17,745 nucleotides of DNA from Candidatus Kapaibacterium sp. (GTDB taxonomy: Bacteria > Bacteroidota > Ignavibacteria > Kapaibacteriales > UBA2268): contig CALHRB010000103.1 in NCBI GenBank assembly GCA_938038165.1, positions 1-17,745 on the forward strand. Reading direction: 5' to 3'. This document shows positions 1-7,458 of the stretch, piece after piece; positions within the stretch are counted from its first letter, which is position 1; every line of letters begins with the position of its first letter. Position numbers and translations under genes: made by a program. The notes under the pieces were generated by a model. It was not told the DNA's origin, did not search any database, and was given only the letters and a program-made list of their open reading frames with translations.

Positions 1-493
1 TTATCTTGTCTTGAATTGATTTATCAAAAAACTTCCTGCTTTCTTCGAAAGAAAGAGCGATCAAATTTGCTCTCTTGGATAACATTTTTATGGTCTTGCC
101 TGGAAAAACGTTTGATTCCATTAATACCAGTGGGATTTTGCTGTAATAAGCAGACAAACCGACAGGATAGCTCAAATAAGCTCCAGCACAAATCACCAAA
201 CCAATGTTGTTTTTCTTGATATAATTTCTTGCTTTTGCTATTGAATTTATAATTTTAAATGGCAAAATTAGAGTAGATAATGATAAAATCTTTGAAAAAC
301 CGGAAATATCAAGAGGCAGGAAATTATATCCAAGTGAAGGAACTATTCTCCCTTCAATTTTTTCTGGATTCCCAACAAAAAAAATCTGATTTTTTTTAAA
401 TTCAAATCTTTCTAACTCTTCTATCACAGCAACTGCTGGAAAAAGATGACCTCCTGTTCCTCCTGCTGCTACTAATATATTTTTTTTACCCAT
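1..493 (-). CDS. murG: MurG, lipid II-forming GlcNAc transferase (N-terminal part, runs off left edge)
   Basis: This is the first 164 codons of an open frame that continues beyond base 1 with no stop. MurG transfers GlcNAc from UDP-GlcNAc to undecaprenyl-pyrophosphoryl-MurNAc-pentapeptide (lipid I) on the inner face of the membrane, making lipid II for peptidoglycan. Seen: the N-terminal glycine-rich loop GGTGGHLFPA (residues 11-20) and the acceptor-domain signature ESNVFPGKTIKML (about residues 126-138), both diagnostic of MurG. The family is usually near 360 residues, so more than half, including the UDP-GlcNAc-binding C-terminal domain, lies outside the window. The start is ATG at 493, 12 bp after the stop of the upstream glycosylase gene, so the two are probably co-transcribed. 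No good Shine-Dalgarno sequence precedes it. Confidence 0.93.
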   Translation of the reverse strand, partial: MGKKNILVAAGGTGGHLFPAVAVIEELERFEFKKNQIFFVGNPEKIEGRIVPSLGYNFLPLDISGFSKILSLSTLILPFKIINSIAKARNYIKKNNIGLVICAGAYLSYPVGLSAYYSKIPLVLMESNVFPGKTIKMLSKRANLIALSFEESRKFFDKSIQDKI

Positions 494-505
494 TTTATAA
501 CAGTT

Positions 506-1135
506 TTATTTTAAAATAATCCCAGTTTCATAGCTCCAAAATAATAAATCCAACTCATCTATGGGAATATTAACTTTTTGTGAAAATATTTTAAATTTTT
601 TTTCAACAAACAAATATCCTTTTTTTGTTGAGACATTTGGTAATTTTGGAAATAAATTACATATGACAAGATGTTTTAATATATGTCTGTCGAGAATTGC
701 CAGATTTAGATAACCAATGTTTCTGAGGAAGTGAGAAGCTTCCTTCATTCCAATCCCTTTGATATTATCAGCCAGCCATTCCCTTTTTTCTGTAGCCTTC
801 AATTTTGAATTTAACATTTTTTTAATCGCTTGAAAATTTTCCTTCATTTCAATCAATCTTTTAGATTTAGTAATATGAAACCTAATATAATTACTTCTAT
901 TATTCAGAATTTCTGTGGGATCAATATTACTTTCGAGAAAATTTAATTTTTCTAATTCAATAACAGCTTTTTCGGCATTAAGAGCCGATGTTTGCGGGGT
1001 TAGCATACAATAGCATAGTTCGTAAAAATATCTTTCGGGTTTAACTTCTGAAAATTCCAAAAGCCTCGATTTTATTTGACCTTTTAAAATCTCATATTTA
1101 TCAATTATTTCCGTTGGTATTCGAATTTCAGGCAT
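506..1135 (-). CDS. ogg: Ogg2-type 8-oxoguanine DNA glycosylase/AP lyase
   Basis: The 209-residue protein matches the small Ogg2 family of N-glycosylase/DNA lyases, best known from archaea and some thermophilic bacteria, which excise 8-oxoguanine and cut the abasic site. Seen: the helix-hairpin-helix segment KGIGMKEASHFLRNIGY (residues 126-142) with the Schiff-base lysine at K131, followed by AILDRHIL with the catalytic aspartate at D149. The protein ends exactly in a lysine (K209); from memory, the archaeal enzymes also end in a lysine that helps recognise the damaged base, so the reading frame looks intact to the last codon. Length is normal for the family (about 205-210). It lies directly upstream of murG on the same strand and is divergent from hemC. 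MutY, Nth and Ogg1 are less likely because no Fe-S cysteine set is present and the protein is short. Confidence 0.9.
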   Translation of the reverse strand: MPEIRIPTEIIDKYEILKGQIKSRLLEFSEVKPERYFYELCYCMLTPQTSALNAEKAVIELEKLNFLESNIDPTEILNNRSNYIRFHITKSKRLIEMKENFQAIKKMLNSKLKATEKREWLADNIKGIGMKEASHFLRNIGYLNLAILDRHILKHLVICNLFPKLPNVSTKKGYLFVEKKFKIFSQKVNIPIDELDLLFWSYETGIILK

Positions 1136-1215
1136 CTCAGATTAATAACAAAATAAAAGGTCAAAATTAATAAATATAATTCTTATTTTTGAAGTTGAGA
1201 AATTAAAATATATTT

Positions 1216-2127
1216 ATGACTATTAAGATTGGCACTCGTGGGAGCAAGCTAGCACTATGGCAGGCGGATTACGTCCGAACTCTTATTGTTAACAAGTTCC
1301 CGAAAATAAAAGTTGAGACAATTAAAATCAAAACTACAGGGGATAAAATTTTAGGAAAGGCATTGTTTCAAATCAACGACAAGGGTTTGTTCACTAAGGA
1401 GTTAGAAAACGAACTTCTTTCAGGAAAAATCGACATCGCTGTACACAGCCTGAAAGATTTACCAACCGAACTACCCGATGGCTTGAAAATTGGTGCAGTT
1501 ACAAAACGCGAAATTCCAAACGACGTTCTGATAGCAAAAAATAAGAATCATACAATTGATAATTTTCCATCTGGTGCAAAAATCGCTACAAGTTCACTCC
1601 GCCGAAGAGCTCAATTACTTATAAAAAGAAATGATTTCCAGCTCGAAGACATTCGTGGAAACGTTAACACAAGAATAGAAAAATTGTTTGATTCCGAGCT
1701 TGATGGACTAATTCTTGCCTATGCCGGTGTTTTTCGATTAGGGATGGCTCATCAAATCTCGCAAATAATTCCAATCGATGATATTATTCCAGCAGTTGGT
1801 CAGGCGGCTATAGCAATTGAAAGCAGAGAAGAAAAGCAATTTGAGGAAATACTTTCTGCGATAAATGATGCCGAGACTGAATTTTGCGTCTCTGCTGAAC
1901 GTGATTTCCTTAAATTAATGGGTGGGGGCTGCAGCAAGCCCATCACGGCTCATTGTTTTATAAATGATGAAATGACGGAGATAATCGGCATTGTTTCGAC
2001 AGCTGACGGTAAAAAGTATCTTAAAGAAAGTATTAGACAGCCAAAGACTAAAGCTAAAAATATAGGAAATGAATTAGCTAATAAATTTAATAAATTAGGA
2101 AGCAAAGAATTATTGAAATTAATTTAA
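1216..2127 (+). CDS. hemC: Hydroxymethylbilane synthase (porphobilinogen deaminase)
   Basis: Cytosolic enzyme that joins four porphobilinogens into hydroxymethylbilane, the linear tetrapyrrole precursor of haem, sirohaem and cobalamin. Seen: the opening IGTRGSKLALWQA (residues 5-17), the active-site motif HSLKDLP with catalytic D81 (residues 77-83), the arginine-rich SSLRRRAQ (126-133), and the GGGCSKP loop whose C239 would carry the covalent dipyrromethane cofactor. The 303 residues are a typical full length. It is the first gene of a same-strand cluster with hemB (22 bp later), hemL and a PrsW-type gene. The 80 bp divergent gap to the glycosylase gene holds a TATAAT at 1175-1180 without a convincing -35 box. 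Neither hemA nor hemD, often neighbours in C5-pathway clusters, is present here. Confidence 0.97.
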   Translation: MTIKIGTRGSKLALWQADYVRTLIVNKFPKIKVETIKIKTTGDKILGKALFQINDKGLFTKELENELLSGKIDIAVHSLKDLPTELPDGLKIGAVTKREIPNDVLIAKNKNHTIDNFPSGAKIATSSLRRRAQLLIKRNDFQLEDIRGNVNTRIEKLFDSELDGLILAYAGVFRLGMAHQISQIIPIDDIIPAVGQAAIAIESREEKQFEEILSAINDAETEFCVSAERDFLKLMGGGCSKPITAHCFINDEMTEIIGIVSTADGKKYLKESIRQPKTKAKNIGNELANKFNKLGSKELLKLI

Positions 2128-2140
2128 TTTTTCAAATAAT

Positions 2141-2145
2141 GAGGT
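2141..2145 (+). promoter_or_regulatory. Ribosome binding site of hemB
   Basis: GAGGT ends 4 bases before the hemB ATG at 2150. It is one of the few near-consensus Shine-Dalgarno sites in the window; hemL, 24 bp after hemB, has none. Confidence 0.75.
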
Positions 2146-2149
2146 AAAA

Positions 2150-3130
2150 ATGACAACAGAGTTTAGAAGGTTCAGAAAGTTAAGGTATAACTCAAAAATA
2201 AGAGATATGGTAAGGGAAACCGTGTTGACAAAAAACGATTTAATTTATCCCCTCTTTGTTACTCACGGCGAAAATATCAAGAAACCAATAAGTTCGATGC
2301 CTGCAGTTTTCCAGATGAGTATTGACGTCCTTATAGAAGAATGCAAAGAAGTAGAATCTCTGGGAATCCCTGCAGTAATCCTTTTCGGAATTCCCGGACA
2401 TAAAGATGAAACAGGCTCCGAAGCTTACGATGATAATGGCATCATACAACAAGCAATCAGAGCAATCAAGAAGAATGTTAAAAATCTTGTTATTATTGCT
2501 GATGTCTGTCTTTGTGAATATACTTCCCATGGTCATTGTGGAGTTTTGGACGGTGAAGAAATTTTGAACGATGAGTCAGTCGAAATCTATGCAAAAATAT
2601 CTTTAAGCGTTGCAAAAGCTGGTGCTGATATTATTGCTCCTTCGGATATGATGGACGGCAGGGTAGTAGCAATAAAAGAAATACTTGAAGCAAACGGTTT
2701 CTTGAATATACCTATTATGAGCTACTCAGCAAAATATGCTTCAGCTTACTACGGACCCTTTCGTGAAGCAGCAGAAGGTGCTCCAAAATTCGGTGATAGA
2801 AAATCTCATCAAATGGATATAGGAAACAGTAATGAAGCTCTTAGGGAAGTTACAGAAGATGTTTTTGAAGGAGCAGATATCGTTATGGTAAAACCTGCAG
2901 GACCATATCTTGATATAATTTATCGGGTTAAACAAGAATTAGGTCTTCCAACCGCTGCATATCAGGTCAGCGGTGAATATTCAATGATTAAAGCTGCTGC
3001 CAAAATGGGTTGGTTAGATGAAGAAAAAATAATGATTGAATCCCTGACAGGAATCAAACGAGCTGGTGCAGATTTGATTCTTACTTATTTTGCTAAGGAT
3101 GTTGCAAAATACCTTGATAAACAGAAATAA
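2150..3130 (+). CDS. hemB: Delta-aminolevulinic acid dehydratase (porphobilinogen synthase)
   Basis: Condenses two 5-aminolevulinate molecules to porphobilinogen, the step before HemC. Seen in the 326-residue protein: the zinc-binding motif DVCLCEYTSHGHCG with C120, C122 and C130, so this is the cysteine (zinc) form rather than the aspartate (magnesium) form. Also seen are the first active-site lysine in SYSAKYASAYYGPFREA (K195) and the second, Schiff-base lysine in VMVKPAGPY (K248). RKSHQMD (residues 217-223) is a variant of the RKTYQMD substrate-loop signature. Length is normal. It sits between hemC (22 bp upstream) and hemL (24 bp downstream) and is surely in the same operon. Confidence 0.97.
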   Translation: MTTEFRRFRKLRYNSKIRDMVRETVLTKNDLIYPLFVTHGENIKKPISSMPAVFQMSIDVLIEECKEVESLGIPAVILFGIPGHKDETGSEAYDDNGIIQQAIRAIKKNVKNLVIIADVCLCEYTSHGHCGVLDGEEILNDESVEIYAKISLSVAKAGADIIAPSDMMDGRVVAIKEILEANGFLNIPIMSYSAKYASAYYGPFREAAEGAPKFGDRKSHQMDIGNSNEALREVTEDVFEGADIVMVKPAGPYLDIIYRVKQELGLPTAAYQVSGEYSMIKAAAKMGWLDEEKIMIESLTGIKRAGADLILTYFAKDVAKYLDKQK

Positions 3131-3154
3131 TTTTTTTTCTATAAATAACTATTT

Positions 3155-4453
3155 ATGAATATTGAAAATAGTATAAAACTTTATCAAAGAGCATTAGAAT
3201 TAATACCCGGCGGAGTAAATTCACCGGTTAGAGCTTTCAAATCTGTAGGTGGGAATCCTCGTTTCATTAAAAAAGGTTTCGGCTCAAAAATTTATGATGT
3301 TGACGGCAATGAATACATTGACTTTATCGGCGGTTGGGGACCTCATATATTCGGTCATAAGCCTGATTTTATAATAAAAGCTATCGAAGAAGCATTGGAA
3401 AACGGAACCAGTTTTGGTGCACCGACAGAAGCAGAAGTCAGAATAGCCGAGCTAATTTGCGAACTTGTTCCTTCAATCGAGATGGTTCGTCTCGTAAACA
3501 GCGGAACAGAAGCAACTATGAGTGCAATCCGCCTTGCAAGGGGGTTCACGCAAAAAGATAAAATCATAAAATTCGAAGGATGCTACCACGGTCATTCTGA
3601 TTCATTCCTGATTAAAGCAGGTTCAGGTGCATTAACATTTGGAGTTCCAACAAGCCCGGGAGTTACAAAAGGAACAGCCACTGATACCCTGACAGCCAAA
3701 TTTAACGATATTAATTCAGTAAAAGATTTAATAACTAAAAATAAAGGACAAATAGCTGCAATCATTATCGAACCAGTAGCTGGTAATATGGGAGTTATTG
3801 CGGGAGAACCTGATTTCCTAAGAGCTTTAAGAGATATCTGTAACGAAGAAGGGATTGTCCTTATATTTGATGAGGTGATGACAGGTTTCAGGCTTGCAAA
3901 AGGTGGTGCCCAAGAACTCTATGGAATCAAACCTGATTTGACTACCCTTGGGAAAATCATAGGTGGAGGAATGCCCGTAGGTGCTTTCGGCGGCAGGAAA
4001 GAAATTATGTTAATGCTTGCCCCCTCAGGTCCCGTTTATCAAGCTGGAACTCTGAGCGGCAATCCAATAGCTGTATCCGCAGGATTAGCTTCCCTTGAAT
4101 ATATTAAAAATAATCTACAAGTTTATAATGATCTTGAAATTAAATCAAATAACTTTGTATTAAAAATTAAAGAAAAACTACATCAAATTGGGAAAAATTT
4201 GGCTTTGAACAGGGTTGGTTCAATGCTCTGTCTTTTCTTCTGCAAGGGTAAGGTTCGTTGTTTTGAGGATGCTCTGAATTCTGATACTCAAAAATTCTCT
4301 ACCTTTTTCAATTATTTGTTAAATAAGGGGATTTATCTGCCACCTTCTCAGTACGAAGCCATATTTATTTCAACCGCTCACACGGAGGATGAGCTGAATT
4401 ATACTGTTGAGAAAATGGAAGAAGCTTTCAAAATTATTTTTAAAAAGGAATGA
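3155..4453 (+). CDS. hemL: Glutamate-1-semialdehyde 2,1-aminomutase
   Basis: PLP-dependent enzyme that turns glutamate-1-semialdehyde into 5-aminolevulinate, the substrate of HemB. Its presence shows the organism uses the C5 route from glutamyl-tRNA. Seen in 432 residues: PGGVNSPVRAF (residues 18-28), the PLP phosphate-region motif NSGTEATMSAIRLARG (115-130), GCYHGHSDS (142-150), the cofactor aspartate in IFDEVMTGFR (D239), and the Schiff-base lysine in TTLGKIIGGGMPVGAFGGR (K267). The GSA-aminomutase subgroup is supported over general class-III aminotransferases by the SPVRAF opening and the GGWGP segment at 59-63. Only one base separates its TGA from the next start codon at 4455, so translation of the following protease is probably coupled. 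Confidence 0.96.
   Translation: MNIENSIKLYQRALELIPGGVNSPVRAFKSVGGNPRFIKKGFGSKIYDVDGNEYIDFIGGWGPHIFGHKPDFIIKAIEEALENGTSFGAPTEAEVRIAELICELVPSIEMVRLVNSGTEATMSAIRLARGFTQKDKIIKFEGCYHGHSDSFLIKAGSGALTFGVPTSPGVTKGTATDTLTAKFNDINSVKDLITKNKGQIAAIIIEPVAGNMGVIAGEPDFLRALRDICNEEGIVLIFDEVMTGFRLAKGGAQELYGIKPDLTTLGKIIGGGMPVGAFGGRKEIMLMLAPSGPVYQAGTLSGNPIAVSAGLASLEYIKNNLQVYNDLEIKSNNFVLKIKEKLHQIGKNLALNRVGSMLCLFFCKGKVRCFEDALNSDTQKFSTFFNYLLNKGIYLPPSQYEAIFISTAHTEDELNYTVEKMEEAFKIIFKKE
4446..4449 (+). promoter_or_regulatory. Ribosome binding site of the PrsW-type gene inside the hemL end
   Basis: AGGA lies within the last codons of hemL, 5 bases before the ATG at 4455. It supports this start over an in-frame ATG at 4407, which would overlap hemL by 47 bases and add a charged lysine/arginine-rich stretch ahead of the first membrane helix. 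Confidence 0.6.
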
Positions 4454-4454
4454 G

Positions 4455-5186
4455 ATGTATATTTTAATTTCACTTTTTATGGCGCTTGCTCCGGCTTTTT
4501 TTCTGCTTTGGTATTTCAATCGAATGGACAAAGCCAAACCCGAGCCAAAAGGAATGCTAATAAAAATTTTTTTGTGGGGAATTTTTATTATTATCCCTGC
4601 TATTATAATAGAACTGGTAATAGATAATTTTTATCAAACAATACTCGGTTCATCCCCTTTAATTTATATAGCCGCAAAATCATTTATTGTCGCTGGCATG
4701 ATTGAAGAAGGATTGAAATTGTGGGTTGTTTTGCAATTTGCTTATAAAAATGTGAATTTCGACGAGGCTATGGATGGTATTATCTATGCGATTGTGGCAA
4801 GTATGGGATTTGCAGCCTTTGAAAATGTTATCTATGTTATTGGCAACGACTTAGAAGTTGCTATTTTGAGAGCTTTCACATCATTACCTTTGCACGCAAT
4901 TTCAACAGGGATAATGGGCTATTATATAGGTCAGGCAAGATTTGCAGATAATAGCAGATTAGAATTACAATTAATTTTGAAAGGGCTCCTTTTTGCAGTT
5001 GTCATCCATGGCTTTTATAACTTTTTAATTTTTGGGATTGAGGAATTTGGTTATTTGCCAGCCTTGCTGAATATACCTCTGCTTATCGGTGGTTTTGTTT
5101 ATTTGCGGAGATTAATCAAATCTGCCATATCAGACGACGAACTTGCAGGGCGTCAACAAATACAGATTGAAGCAGATGAAACATGA
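4455..5186 (+). CDS. PrsW-family intramembrane protease
   Basis: A 243-residue, multi-pass membrane protein with the conserved residues of the PrsW family (in the CPBP/Abi-related superfamily of intramembrane proteases). Bacillus PrsW cleaves an anti-sigma factor, but the substrate here is unknown. Seen: at least six hydrophobic segments, starting at residue 1; the motif EEGLK (E84, E85, K88) at the start of a membrane helix; FENVIY with E123; LHAISTG with H147; and HGFYNF with H185. Together these are the four PrsW motifs. The C-terminus (about 221-243) is hydrophilic. The start at ATG 4455 is chosen because of the AGGA site and the hydrophobic N-terminus. It is coupled to hemL by a one-base gap, though no functional link to haem synthesis is known to me. 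Family confident; role unknown. Confidence 0.85.
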   Translation: MYILISLFMALAPAFFLLWYFNRMDKAKPEPKGMLIKIFLWGIFIIIPAIIIELVIDNFYQTILGSSPLIYIAAKSFIVAGMIEEGLKLWVVLQFAYKNVNFDEAMDGIIYAIVASMGFAAFENVIYVIGNDLEVAILRAFTSLPLHAISTGIMGYYIGQARFADNSRLELQLILKGLLFAVVIHGFYNFLIFGIEEFGYLPALLNIPLLIGGFVYLRRLIKSAISDDELAGRQQIQIEADET

Positions 5187-5286
5187 GCTATGTATAGAAA
5201 GTCATTAATGTTTCATATCCTTTGTTGTGATAAAACTATACGAACTCACTAGCGAATAAACCTTAAATTAGCTTTTGTCGCTTTAG

Positions 5287-5308
5287 AATGATAGTTCAAA
5301 ATATCATT
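5287..5308. terminator. Weak AT-rich hairpin between convergent genes
   Basis: AATGATA (5287-5293) pairs with TATCATT (5302-5308) around an 8-base loop, followed on the plus strand by TTTAT. It lies in the 127 bp gap between the convergent PrsW-type gene and the DUF5714-type gene. A second short dyad, AGCGA (5251-5255) with TCGCT (5278-5282), is nearby. Neither is a textbook terminator; together they may end transcription in either direction. Confidence 0.3.
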
Positions 5309-5313
5309 TTATA

Positions 5314-6054
5314 CTAAACCAGAGAAAAGTTCAGATTGTAGAAATTACAATCTTCACGTTTGCAGGATTTATTCCTATGAGAAAAGGTGCATTTTGCATC
5401 CGATAAATTCAATTGTATATCATATTTTTCTTTAAGAAACTCAACAGCCGATTCTATTGAGATATAAGTGTCACGTTTGCAGCATCTTGGTCCACCGCTT
5501 TCGGCAACTTTTTTAAGGCTTTGAGCAATAATCATATTTGTAAGCGACCATTCGTCTTCGGTCATATTATCAATGTTTTCGTAAGCTTTTAGGAAGATGC
5601 CTGTGCCAATTGCGGCTCCACAGTTACCAAGATTGTAGGAACAACTTTTGGGTGACTCTTCATCAACTATTTTCTCAATTTTATCGAGCATTGCAGGAAT
5701 TTCGGTTATTTTGTTCAACAAATTATAAGTTGTTGTTAGCAAAACAGCTGGTACGATAAAATGATGCTCAGGTCCGTGCATTCTGACTAAAGGTGAATTC
5801 ATTATGCTGACGGCAAGTTCGATTGGGTCAGTTCCTCTGTATTTCAGACATAACTGCTTTATGAATTCATTAACAGGTAATTCAAGACACTCGTCGCATA
5901 TGCTATGACCGTTGGTGCATTGATTAGAAATTTGATTAACCTTGCCGCAGAAGTCACAGCGTAGAGTATCACTTTCCTTTAATTTCAATAATTCTTCACC
6001 GCAAAGAATACAGGTGCTTACTTCTACTTTATTTAGAACTTTAATTTCAGACAT
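5314..6054 (-). CDS. Cysteine-rich DUF5714-type protein of unknown function
   Basis: A 246-residue soluble protein with no signal peptide or membrane helix and 15 cysteines. Seen: an N-terminal zinc-ribbon-like pair CILC (C15, C18) and CDFC (C33, C36), then a second cluster C46, C53, C56 with NGHSICDEC. These are followed by HGPEHH (residues 94-99), a C138/C145 pair in SCSYNLGNCGAAIG, the motif GGPRCCKR (187-194, C191 and C192), and a C-terminal trio C222, C231, C236. The HGPEHH, NCGAAIG and GGPRCCKR blocks match what I recall of DUF5714 proteins from anaerobes and methanogens. The cysteine and histidine pattern suggests metal or cluster binding, but no activity is known to me. ATG at 6054 is chosen; an in-frame GTG at 6063 would add three residues. 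It is monocistronic, convergent with the PrsW-type gene and divergent from the thiolase gene. Confidence 0.75.
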   Translation of the reverse strand: MSEIKVLNKVEVSTCILCGEELLKLKESDTLRCDFCGKVNQISNQCTNGHSICDECLELPVNEFIKQLCLKYRGTDPIELAVSIMNSPLVRMHGPEHHFIVPAVLLTTTYNLLNKITEIPAMLDKIEKIVDEESPKSCSYNLGNCGAAIGTGIFLKAYENIDNMTEDEWSLTNMIIAQSLKKVAESGGPRCCKRDTYISIESAVEFLKEKYDIQLNLSDAKCTFSHRNKSCKREDCNFYNLNFSLV

Positions 6055-6210
6055 TATAACCACACATTTTTTTAAAATAGTAATTACGAAACAAATTGAT
6101 AATAATTATTAAGTTAAAAAAACAAAATTGTATAAAAAAAAGGAAAAAATTTGCTTTAATCAACCTAAATTTATTATTTTAAAATAAACATTTTTTTTTA
6201 ATTCAATTTG

Positions 6211-6215
6211 AAAGG
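6211..6215 (+). promoter_or_regulatory. Ribosome binding site of the thiolase gene
   Basis: AAAGG lies 7 bases before the ATG at 6223. It supports that start in an otherwise very A/T-rich leader. Confidence 0.55.
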
Positions 6216-6222
6216 TTAGAAA

Positions 6223-7395
6223 ATGAAATCAGTTATTTTATCAGCAGCAAGAACACCAATTGGTTCTTTTATGGGAAGTCTGTCAAGTTTGTCTGCTCCA
6301 AAGTTAGGTGCAGTTGTAATTTCCGAAGCGGTAAACAGAGCCGGAATCAAAAAAGAAGATGTATCCGAAGTTATTATGGGTAATGTTCTAATTGGAGGAG
6401 TTGGGCAGGCTCCTGCAAGACAAGCTTCAATCTACGCTGGCATGCCAGTCATCATACCCTGTATGACAATAAATAAAGTATGCGGTAGTGGACTAAAATC
6501 TGTAATGCTTGCAGATCAGGCAATACGTTGCGGCGATGCCGAAATAGTTGTTGCTGGCGGTCAGGAATCAATGTCTAATGCTCCATATGCTCTGTTCAAA
6601 GCTCGAAATGGATATAAAATGGGGAATGGTGATCTTGTTGACTTGATGATTCACGACGGTCTCTGGGATGTATATAAGCAGGTTCACATGGGAATGGCAG
6701 GCGAACTCTGTGCAGATGAATATAAAATTTCTCGTGAAGAGCAGGACGATTTTGCTATTATGAGTTACCAAAGAGCATTAGATGCACAAAAGAACGGCTA
6801 TTTCAATGATGAAATTGTGCCTGTTGTTATCGAGGATAAAAAAGGTCAAATTACCGTTGCAATGGATGAAGAACCGTCAAAAGTGAATTTTGAAAAAATC
6901 AGAACATTAAAACCTGTATTCAAAAAAGATGGCTCTGTTACTGCTGCAAACGCATCTTCTATTGATGATGGTGCTGCTGCTGTGGTTGTCTGCTCCGAAG
7001 ACAAGGCAAATTCTTTGGGTTTGAAGCCATTGGCTAAAATTATTGCTCACGAGTCTCATGCTCAAGAACCCGAATGGTTCACAACAGCTCCGGCTAAAGC
7101 AATTAAAAAGGTTATCGCTAAAGCCGGGATGAGCCTGAATGATATCGATCTGTTCGAAATTAATGAAGCTTTTGCCGTTGTTACTATTATGGCTGCCAAA
7201 GAACTTGAATTACCTTATGATAAAATAAATGTCCATGGTGGAGCTGTCTCGCTTGGTCATCCTATTGGTGCATCTGGTGCAAGAGTGCTGACAACATTAA
7301 TTTACGCATTGAAGAGATTTGGCAAAAAATACGGTCTTGCAACATTATGCATCGGTGGGGGCGAAGCCAGTGCAATGATAATTGAGATTATATGA
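6223..7395 (+). CDS. Acetyl-CoA acetyltransferase (thiolase)
   Basis: Thiolase that condenses two acetyl-CoA to acetoacetyl-CoA, or cleaves it in reverse. Seen in 390 residues: the acyl-accepting cysteine in NKVCGSGLK (C87), GGQESMSNAPY (residues 112-122), HMGMAGE (155-161), the NEAFA loop (314-318), the catalytic histidine in SLGHPIGASGAR (H346), and the proton-transferring cysteine in CIGGGEASA (C376). The HMG segment at 155-157 and the 390-residue length favour the short-chain acetoacetyl-CoA type (AtoB/ThlA/PhaA-like) over long-chain FadA, though substrate cannot be proved from this. It is monocistronic: there is a divergent gene on the left, a strong terminator follows, and no beta-oxidation, ketone-body or polyhydroxyalkanoate genes are adjacent. 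Confidence 0.94.
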   Translation: MKSVILSAARTPIGSFMGSLSSLSAPKLGAVVISEAVNRAGIKKEDVSEVIMGNVLIGGVGQAPARQASIYAGMPVIIPCMTINKVCGSGLKSVMLADQAIRCGDAEIVVAGGQESMSNAPYALFKARNGYKMGNGDLVDLMIHDGLWDVYKQVHMGMAGELCADEYKISREEQDDFAIMSYQRALDAQKNGYFNDEIVPVVIEDKKGQITVAMDEEPSKVNFEKIRTLKPVFKKDGSVTAANASSIDDGAAAVVVCSEDKANSLGLKPLAKIIAHESHAQEPEWFTTAPAKAIKKVIAKAGMSLNDIDLFEINEAFAVVTIMAAKELELPYDKINVHGGAVSLGHPIGASGARVLTTLIYALKRFGKKYGLATLCIGGGEASAMIIEII

Positions 7396-7417
7396 GTTTA
7401 GCATCAGTATTTGTATG

Positions 7418-7441
7418 AAAGGCGAACTTAAGTTCGCCTTT
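7418..7441 (+). terminator. Rho-independent terminator after the thiolase gene
   Basis: A perfect 24-base palindrome, AAAGGCGAAC-TTAA-GTTCGCCTTT, forms a 10-bp stem with a TTAA loop and is followed by TTATTTTT. It starts 22 bases after the thiolase stop. It may also help stop the convergent typA transcript, although the minus-strand side lacks a good T-tract beyond the stem. Confidence 0.93.
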
Positions 7442-7458
7442 TTATTTTTGTATTATTA

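Noticed and set aside
16..219. Plus-strand 67-codon open frame at the left edge
   Set aside because: It lies entirely antisense to the murG reading frame, whose residues are clearly conserved, and it has no recognisable features of its own.
1184..1191. TATTTTTG as a Bacteroidota-type -7 promoter box for hemC
   Set aside because: It fits TAnnTTTG, but no matching upstream element lies at the right distance and the same octamer recurs by chance in this T-rich DNA (for example at 16514-16521, directly before a start codon).
2240..2536. 98-codon minus-strand open frame inside hemB
   Set aside because: Opposite strand of the conserved HemB zinc-site region; low-complexity hydrophobic product.
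4407..4454. Longer N-terminus for the PrsW-type protein starting inside hemL
   Set aside because: The extension overlaps conserved hemL coding sequence and adds charged residues before the first helix. ATG 4455 has an AGGA site at proper spacing.
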